The notes beneath the pieces were generated by a model, which was not told the origin of the DNA, did not search any database, and saw only the letters and a list, made by a program, of their open reading frames with translations. From Chloroflexota bacterium (GTDB lineage: Bacteria; Chloroflexota; Anaerolineae; B4-G1): a stretch of 9,780 nucleotides of DNA. The stretch covers positions 1 through 9,780 of the forward strand of contig DSAR01000370.1 in assembly GCA_011046405.1 (NCBI GenBank), read 5' to 3'. Below are positions 5,513-9,780 of this stretch, one piece after another; the first letter of the stretch is position 1; every line of letters starts with the position of its first letter. A program made the translations under genes and the position numbers.

Positions 5513-6997
5513 ATGAACGTCATTCGACCTCAAATCACGGTCCTCAATTCGGAGCAGATTGCTCAGATCCACGAGTCTTCCTTACAGATTCTTTCCGACG
5601 TAGGTGTGCGGGTGGACTCGGAGGGCGCCCGGCGTATTTTTGCCCGGGCCATCGGGCGACCGGTCGATGATGACGGATACGTGCGCATTCCTCCCGAATG
5701 GGTCGCGCGCGCCCTGTCCACGGCGCCGTCCGCCATCGACGTCTACGACCGGCGGGGCGATCACGCCTTCCGGCTCGGCGGTGGAGATGAACAGGTCCAG
5801 ACCCAACTTCAGGCCCAACTTCAGGCCCAACCCCAGGCCCAACCCCAGGCCCGGTTCGGCATCGGGGTGACGGCGCTCTATTATCAGGACCCGGAGACCG
5901 ACGACGTGACCCCCTTCGCCCGGCGTCACATGGCGCAGATGGTCCGCTTGGGTAACGTGCTGGATAGTTTCGATCTCATTTCGACCGTGGGGATCGTGCA
6001 GGACGTCCCGCCCGAATGGTCCGACCTGTACGCGACGCTGGAGATGGTCGCCAATACGGTCAAGCCGCTTTCGATCCTGATCTCTGACGAGGAACGGTTT
6101 TCCGACGTGCTGGACCTGATCGTCCATCTGCACGGCGACCTGGCCTCGCGCCCGTTCGTCATCCCCTATTTCAACCCCATCACCCCGCTGGTGATGAACG
6201 AAGGCACGACCGATAAGATGCGAACGACGATTGAGCGCGGGTTGCCCTTTATGTACTCCAACTATGGCATGGTGGGCGCGACGACGCCCATCACGCCCGC
6301 CAGCACCCTGGTGTTGTTGAACGCCGAACTGCTCGCCGGGTTGACGTTCAGTCAGATCGTCCAGGAGGGTGCGCCGGTCATCCTTGGTTGTCTGCCAGCC
6401 TTTTTCGATATGCAGGGGATGGGCAGTTTCTACGATGCGCAGAGCTATCTCATCAACCTGGCCTGTGCCGAGATGATGGCCCACTACCAACTACCCCACT
6501 GCGGCGCCTCCGGGAGCGGGATGGGGTGGGGAGCGGACCTGATCGCCGGCGGGCACCAGTGGATGAATCATCTGACCAGTTGCATGGGGAAGATCGGCCT
6601 GGCGCCCTTCGTCGGCGACAATCTGGATTCCAAGGCTTTCTCGCCCGCCGTCGTCATCTACGCCAACGAGGTCATCGCCCAGGCCCGGCGGCTCGCCCGG
6701 GGCTTTCCGCTGGACGAGGCATCGATCGCGTTGTGCGAAATCGAGCAGGCGGGACCGGGCGGCAATTACCTGACGTCGGACCTGACGTTCGAACGCTTTC
6801 GCGACGCCTACTTCCGCAGCGATATCTGGCCCAACTTGACGTTTGAGGAGTGGCAGGAACAGGGGCATCCCCAGCCAACCCGTCTGTTACGGCGCTATGC
6901 CTGTGAGTTGTTGGATCGTCTCGCCCCGCCTGAAGATCACGCCGACCTGATGGCCCGGGGCGAGAGCTTCATCGCGCGGCTCTCCACCTCGATCTAA
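5513..6997 (+). CDS. MttB-family (trimethylamine/quaternary amine) methyltransferase, non-pyrrolysine
   Basis: A 494-residue cytoplasmic protein of the MttB superfamily, corrinoid-dependent enzymes that move a methyl group from a methylated amine such as trimethylamine or glycine betaine to a cobalamin-binding partner. Family phrases include the N-terminal helix ILSDVGVRVDSEGARRIF (26-43), TALYYQDPETDDVTPF (120-135), YSNYGMVGATTPITPAST (248-265) followed by LLNAELLAGL, and a C-terminal LDSKAFSPAVVIYANEV (371-387). The length is normal for the family. The reading frame is uninterrupted with no in-frame TAG, so it belongs to the larger non-pyrrolysine group, in which glycine betaine and other methylated substrates are known; the substrate here cannot be assigned. 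No corrinoid protein or second methyltransferase is in the window. Residues 96-115 are a Gln-rich repeat in a likely surface loop. The start is well supported by AAGGAG at 5500. It lies 348 bases after the ParB-USP gene, all of it repeat array apart from the short spacer and leader. Confidence 0.88.
   Translation: MNVIRPQITVLNSEQIAQIHESSLQILSDVGVRVDSEGARRIFARAIGRPVDDDGYVRIPPEWVARALSTAPSAIDVYDRRGDHAFRLGGGDEQVQTQLQAQLQAQPQAQPQARFGIGVTALYYQDPETDDVTPFARRHMAQMVRLGNVLDSFDLISTVGIVQDVPPEWSDLYATLEMVANTVKPLSILISDEERFSDVLDLIVHLHGDLASRPFVIPYFNPITPLVMNEGTTDKMRTTIERGLPFMYSNYGMVGATTPITPASTLVLLNAELLAGLTFSQIVQEGAPVILGCLPAFFDMQGMGSFYDAQSYLINLACAEMMAHYQLPHCGASGSGMGWGADLIAGGHQWMNHLTSCMGKIGLAPFVGDNLDSKAFSPAVVIYANEVIAQARRLARGFPLDEASIALCEIEQAGPGGNYLTSDLTFERFRDAYFRSDIWPNLTFEEWQEQGHPQPTRLLRRYACELLDRLAPPEDHADLMARGESFIARLSTSI
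5798..5857 (+). repeat. In-frame 12-base repeat inside the MttB-like gene (Gln-rich loop)
   Basis: Five units of 12 bases with consensus CAGGCCCAACYY; the first differs by one base (CAGACC...) and the last is diverged at its end. They encode QTQL, QAQL, QAQP, QAQP and QARF at residues 96-115. The unit length keeps the frame, and the inner units are almost identical at DNA level, which suggests recent expansion by slippage. Confidence 0.9.
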
Positions 6998-7017
6998 CAG
7001 ATTTCGGCTCTCTGCTA

Positions 7018-7052
7018 GTTTGCCTGCTTGGCTTAGCAAACGGTCAATTTTT
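7018..7052 (+). terminator. Possible weak terminator after the MttB-like gene
   Basis: GTTTGC (7018-7023) can pair with GCAAAC (7036-7041) around a 12-base loop, with a five-T run at 7048-7052. A competing pairing TGCTA/TAGCA (7013-7017 with 7034-7038) overlaps it. The short stem and the six-base gap to the T run make this only a candidate. Confidence 0.35.
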
Positions 7053-7053
7053 C

Positions 7054-7134
7054 GCCACGAATCCTTCGACTACGCTCAGGACAGGTTGACACGAATTGTC
7101 ACTAATCTTTGGGTTTTTCGTGTTAATTCGTGGC
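7054..7134. repeat. Intergenic inverted/dispersed repeat with CACGAAT words
   Basis: GCCACGAAT (7054-7062) and ATTCGTGGC (7126-7134) are perfect inverted repeats. Inside lies the palindrome TGACA-cgaat-TGTCA (7087-7101), plus a 23-base block at 7063-7085 beginning CCTTCGACTACG and ending GACAGG. That block lies between two copies of CACGAAT (7056-7062 and 7090-7096). The words resemble dispersed non-coding repeats I recall from Chloroflexota and other environmental genomes. It occupies the gap between the convergent MttB-like and GNAT genes and contains no gene. Confidence 0.6.
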
Positions 7135-7174
7135 TAATCTCTCACCGCGACCATGCGAAATCCCAAAGAACCCC

Positions 7175-7900
7175 TCAATTTACTTTTAGAGGTTTCTCTA
7201 TCCGGACAATCTCGGATTCGCCGAACACCCAGTTTCTCACGGGCGTCTTTCGGATCCACACCTCGCGATAGCCGAGTTTCTGGACCAGTCCCCGGAACGC
7301 GAGATTGTTTGAAGCCACGAGCGCGGAGATATAAGTCTTGCCGGCCTCTCGGACCGCGTGCTCGGTCTGCTGCATCAAGGCCAGGCCGATGCCGCGACCA
7401 CGATGCGTGGGCGCTATCGCCGGGCCGCATAGATACGCCTCTTCAGCGGCCGGTTTGTAGCGAATGTAAACCGTGAGATGGACCAGCAAGAAGCGCAGGA
7501 TGCCCAGCGGGCCCAGGGGGGCGAGCGCGCGCAATGAATCCGCCAGAAGGACGGCGCCCGTCTCGGCCGTTTTCCATAGATTGACACCGACCAATTGGTC
7601 ATCCTCCCACGCTGCCAGGATGCCCTCTGTGGGGCGGTCTCGAGCCTGGCGGAGCGCCAGGTGAATCTGCACCTGGGTTTCCAGGGGGCGTCGTCCGAAG
7701 GCGGGCCGGAAGGTGTTCGCAAAGACCTGTAGATACAGGGTCTCAACCGCTTCAAGATCGGCGGCGGTGATGGGTCGTATGTCGACGGGGTCTAATCGGT
7801 GAGACGCTGTCCGATCCTGCTCGTCGGCGATGCGGGACGAAAATTTGGCAATTGTGAGATCCTCACCGGTTTCATCTCTGTCTGGGTTAAGCGTGTGCAA
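7175..7900 (-). CDS. GNAT-family N-acetyltransferase
   Basis: A 241-residue cytoplasmic acetyltransferase of the Gcn5-related family, which transfers an acetyl group from acetyl-CoA to an amine. The GNAT fold covers about 40-237. Motif A is GPAIAPTHRGRGIGLALM (159-176), with the pyrophosphate-binding R-G-R-G-I-G at 167-172; the later segment ASNNLAFRGLVQKLGYREV (196-214) is the usual Asn...LG(F/Y) region. A charged stretch of about 39 residues precedes the fold. The start is TTG 7900-7898, chosen because GGGAGGTGA lies at ideal spacing and no ATG or GTG occurs before the fold. The gene begins three bases after the stop of the upstream acyltransferase, so the two are probably co-translated. 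It is the last gene of the minus-strand block. The substrate is unknown; a sugar nucleotide or glycan amine would fit the neighbourhood, but this is inference. Confidence 0.88.
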   Translation of the reverse strand: MHTLNPDRDETGEDLTIAKFSSRIADEQDRTASHRLDPVDIRPITAADLEAVETLYLQVFANTFRPAFGRRPLETQVQIHLALRQARDRPTEGILAAWEDDQLVGVNLWKTAETGAVLLADSLRALAPLGPLGILRFLLVHLTVYIRYKPAAEEAYLCGPAIAPTHRGRGIGLALMQQTEHAVREAGKTYISALVASNNLAFRGLVQKLGYREVWIRKTPVRNWVFGESEIVRIEKPLKVN

Positions 7901-7903
7901 GCG

Positions 7904-7912
7904 TCACCTCCC
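7904..7912 (-). promoter_or_regulatory. Strong Shine-Dalgarno site for the GNAT gene, inside the preceding stop
   Basis: On the minus strand GGGAGGTGA forms the last codons of the acyltransferase gene (GGG AGG TGA). It lies six bases, counted from GGAGG, before TTG 7900. It decides the TTG start and implies translational coupling. Confidence 0.8.
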
Positions 7913-8995
7913 TTTGACGTTCAGTATACGTTGTCCCAGGGGAAGCATGAGGCCGAGAAAACGATCGAGCAGCGATCCGTTGGCCCGGAGGCACATGTAG
8001 CGAGGTTGTAAGTGGAATCCCTGTAGTTGTTTGGCCTCGTAACTGGTCAGGCCGGTGTAGAGAGATCGCAGCCTATTTTGGATGCTCCACCGGATGAGTT
8101 CGTCCAGGAGCAGGAAGTAGACGTAGTTCGGTTGGGCCAGTTCGTATCGCAGCCCGGCCATCGTGGCGAACAGACTGTCTCCCCCCAGCAGACCGAGAGC
8201 AAAACCCGCAACCTGGCCCTTTACTTTGCCGACAAAGAGCACGGTTTCCTCCGGCATATGACGTTCTAAAGTGGCAAATATCTCCCTCCTAAAGGGGGGG
8301 GCGCTCGCGCCGTGATAGGTGTACACCTCGCCAAGTAACGGATATAGCTGCTCCCCCCAGGCGCCTGGATGTCGTGAATGCTCGAATGTCACGCCCTGCT
8401 TTTCGGCATGGCGGCGCATACGGCGCAGCCGGCGCCTCTTCTCCCTCGAAAGAGATCCCATATACCCCTCTTCATACGAGGATTGGGGCAAATCCATGTG
8501 GGTGAGCGGGGGGCGCTTGATCACGTGGAAACGATGCGCTTGCCAGTCGTCAAGGGTTGATGGCGGGACATTGCCAATGGCCCATACGAGTCGTCTTTCT
8601 CGCCGGCAAATCTCCTTCATCGCCGCTTCCAGGGTAGGTATGACCTGGTTCAAGGCGGCACCGGGACGGACGACGACCCCACAGTGGAAAGAGGAGTAGG
8701 GAGGGCTGAGGGTTAGAATGACACGCTTCAATAGTTCTTCGCGCCGCTTCGTTCCGCCCAGAAATCCACTCTGGTTGGCGGCGGCGATGGCCAGAGGGCC
8801 TTCCAGATCCTTTAGCAAGAGATAAAGTGGGCGGTGATCCCGCAAGCCAATTTCCATCACGCGGTGCCAGCGATGCGTCATCGCAATTTGATCCCTGGCA
8901 ACGGTGTCCCAATTCTCTTCGTCGAACTCGGCGATGGTGTTCGCCCATTTGTAATCGACTTTCACTGTTTGCACCTCGGAGTTTTGAACGACCAT
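7904..8995 (-). CDS. FemAB/BioF2-like acyltransferase (GNAT superfamily)
   Basis: A 363-residue protein resembling FemAB-related and 'Acetyltransf_6/BioF2-like' enzymes, built of two GNAT-like halves and often found with peptidoglycan or exopolysaccharide genes. Features seen: an N-terminal ENWDTVARDQIAMTHRW (27-43) like the 'W...PF.S..W' opening of the family; a very basic helix REKRRRLRRMRRHAEKQG (184-201) following LS; a second half with FVGKVKGQVAGFALGLLGG (254-272); and YTGLTSYEAKQLQGF (313-327) followed by RYMCLRANG. ATG 8995 gives the longest frame but has no visible ribosome site and abuts an apparent insertion (9002-9126). GTG 8965-8963, ten codons in, has GAGGTG six bases upstream and could be the true start. 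A run of eight G/C at 8294-8301 codes for Pro233-Pro234 and nearby bases. It sits 162 bases after the flippase gene and directly before the GNAT gene. It probably modifies a cell-envelope glycan or sugar precursor (inference). Confidence 0.82.
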   Translation of the reverse strand: MVVQNSEVQTVKVDYKWANTIAEFDEENWDTVARDQIAMTHRWHRVMEIGLRDHRPLYLLLKDLEGPLAIAAANQSGFLGGTKRREELLKRVILTLSPPYSSFHCGVVVRPGAALNQVIPTLEAAMKEICRRERRLVWAIGNVPPSTLDDWQAHRFHVIKRPPLTHMDLPQSSYEEGYMGSLSREKRRRLRRMRRHAEKQGVTFEHSRHPGAWGEQLYPLLGEVYTYHGASAPPFRREIFATLERHMPEETVLFVGKVKGQVAGFALGLLGGDSLFATMAGLRYELAQPNYVYFLLLDELIRWSIQNRLRSLYTGLTSYEAKQLQGFHLQPRYMCLRANGSLLDRFLGLMLPLGQRILNVKGR

Positions 8996-9001
8996 ATCGT
9001 T

Positions 9002-9126
9002 TGGGTGTGTTTCAAATGATTTAAGCCTTGTTCGTAGTACACGCGCTAGGTAGCGGCTTCAGCGCGCTTTTACGGCGATAAATCGCCTACTACAAACTTG
9101 ACCTCAAATGAACTGAAACGCACCCA
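9002..9126. repeat. Outer inverted repeat split by the palindromic element
   Basis: TGGGTGTGTTTCA (9002-9014) matches the reverse complement of TGAAACGCACCCA (9114-9126) at 12 of 13 positions. If the 84-base element and one copy of TCAAATGA are removed, the two arms close into a single hairpin with the seven-base loop AATGAAC. This fits an older hairpin, perhaps a terminator or spacer between the flippase and acyltransferase genes, whose loop was the insertion target. Confidence 0.6.
9020..9103. mobile_element. Small palindromic element with 8-base flanking direct repeats (MITE-like)
   Basis: The 84-base segment is flanked by perfect direct repeats TCAAATGA (9012-9019 and 9104-9111), which look like a target-site duplication. 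Its arms GTTCGTAGTA (9030-9039) and TACTACAAAC (9088-9097) are inverted repeats with one mismatch. Inside are two hairpins: CGCGCT/AGCGCG (9042-9047 with 9061-9066) and GGCGAT-AA-ATCGCC (9074-9087). There is no room for a transposase, so it would be a non-autonomous element or a dispersed palindrome of the REP/MITE kind. The structure is directly visible; mobility is inferred. Confidence 0.55.
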
Positions 9127-9157
9127 TATTGTTGAACCGGATTGCCCAAATAAGCTA

Positions 9158-9780
9158 TCAGTTTTGCAAGACGCTGTACAGGAGCGCCCACTCTTGCTTG
9201 CCGATCGTGCCGGTGAACAGGAGCATCAACGCATAGCAGGTGAGAGCCAGCAAGGTCAGGAGTGGTAAAGAGATGTCTTGTCCCAGGTAGATTAGCAATC
9301 CCACGGATAGGCTGGCGATCGCTGGCTGGGCAAAGGTTTTTCGCAGATTGATCGGTCCAATGGAGCGCTGGACCAGCCAGAATAGAATCCCAGCCAGCAA
9401 TGGATAGGATAAAGCGTACGCCAGGGTTCCGATTCTGTAATTGCCCAACCCGGCCGCTATCGAGCAGCCGGGTGTGGCGACGAGCAGCGCGCCCCATAAA
9501 CCAGCGGCGCAGCGTTTCTGTTGATCGAGGGTTTGGAGTACGCCGATGAGTATGACGGCGACGAACACGAAGGGTAAGCCGGGCGCCAGCAAGCGTAAGA
9601 GAAGCGTCGAGTTTTGGTACTCGTGGCCAAAGAGGTGTGTGGTGATCAGTGGGGCCAGGGCAAAGAGGGCGGTAGCCAGGGGAAAGCTGATGGCGTTTGT
9701 GTATTTTAGCGCCGCCTCGCAAATCCTCGTTGCGCTTTGGGCTTGCGTGTTGCGGGACAGAATAGGGAACAGGGTATTGA
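9158..9780 (-). CDS. Polysaccharide flippase, Wzx/MATE-like (C-terminal part, partial)
   Basis: The frame is open from the right window edge to TGA at 9160-9158, giving about 206 C-terminal residues. It begins NTLFPILSRNTQ, the 'P.LSR' phrase of oligosaccharide flippases. It continues with FPLATALFALAPLITTHLFG, then HEYQNSTLLLRLLAPGLPF, the family's 'G.EY..S..LLR.LA' segment, and several more hydrophobic helices to the end. Such proteins (usually 400-500 residues, 12-14 membrane helices) move lipid-linked oligosaccharides across the inner membrane for surface polysaccharide assembly. The TTG at 9592 is only an internal leucine codon; the true start is beyond the window. It is the first visible gene of the minus-strand glycan block and is followed by a 162-base gap with palindromic repeats. 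Confidence 0.85.
   Translation of the reverse strand, partial: NTLFPILSRNTQAQSATRICEAALKYTNAISFPLATALFALAPLITTHLFGHEYQNSTLLLRLLAPGLPFVFVAVILIGVLQTLDQQKRCAAGLWGALLVATPGCSIAAGLGNYRIGTLAYALSYPLLAGILFWLVQRSIGPINLRKTFAQPAIASLSVGLLIYLGQDISLPLLTLLALTCYALMLLFTGTIGKQEWALLYSVLQN

Noticed and set aside
5071..5572. Overlapping minus-strand open frames coding for repeats such as TNLPTYQ and SANQRVSE
   Set aside because: They are translations of the two octamer arrays. Period 8 in a three-base code gives an eight-residue repeat in every frame, and the minus strand of the arrays has no stop codons. No ribosome site or recognisable protein supports them.
5582..6490. 302-residue minus-strand open frame opposite the MttB-like gene
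   Set aside because: It is a shadow of the coding strand; its GLGLGLGL stretch is simply the reverse of the in-frame 12-base repeat.
7020..7271. Plus-strand frame of 83 residues in the convergent gap
   Set aside because: It runs through the dispersed repeat block and into the antisense of the GNAT gene. Its start region has the FDYAQDRL-type peptide that this repeat yields when translated.
9090..9722. 210-residue minus-strand frame overlapping the flippase gene
   Set aside because: It is Arg/His/Pro-rich with no membrane helices; the alternative frame reads as a typical flippase C-terminus that continues to the window edge.

Overview
The window is bacterial and moderately GC-rich. It looks like Chloroflexota (Anaerolineae-like) DNA. 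The basis is indirect: WD40 repeats fused to other domains, a ParB-like/universal-stress fusion, a non-pyrrolysine MttB-family methyltransferase, and several kinds of short dispersed and tandem repeats that I associate, from memory only, with that phylum. The assignment is an inference and no rRNA or tRNA gene is present to test it.

Plus strand, 1-5164: a polar amino-acid type ABC importer locus. It begins with the C-terminal end of a family-3 solute-binding protein (1-245). A long hairpin with a short T tail (302-353) follows. Next is a 751-residue protein (403-2658) that joins an N-terminal membrane anchor, a seven-bladed WD40 propeller, four further membrane segments and a complete HisM/GlnP-type permease domain. 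A GlnQ/HisP-type ATPase (2663-3430) and a ParB-like plus double universal-stress-protein gene (3446-5164) follow at spacings of 4 and 15 bases. This looks like one operon in which an importer carries its own external propeller and is co-expressed with a nucleotide-binding regulator-like protein.

Plus strand, 5165-6997: two back-to-back tandem arrays, both with an 8-base period but with unrelated unit sequences (5166-5341 and 5356-5499). They run right up to the Shine-Dalgarno site of an MttB-like corrinoid-dependent methyltransferase gene (5513-6997). That gene has an in-frame 12-base repeat coding for Gln-rich tetrapeptides. The transporter may import a methylated amine or amino acid for this enzyme, but that link rests only on proximity.

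6998-7174 is a convergent intergenic segment with a possible weak terminator and a dispersed repeat built from CACGAAT-type words.

Minus strand, 7175-9780 (transcribed right to left): the C-terminal part of a Wzx-like polysaccharide flippase (9158 to the window edge), a FemAB/BioF2-like acyltransferase (7904-8995) and a GNAT acetyltransferase (7175-7900) that starts at TTG three bases after the preceding stop codon. This looks like the end of a surface-glycan cluster. Between flippase and acyltransferase, a palindromic element of about 84 bases bounded by perfect 8-base direct repeats appears to have inserted into the loop of an older hairpin.

The most unusual parts are the propeller-permease fusion with its ParB-USP neighbour, the two same-period octamer arrays, and the nested hairpin insertion.
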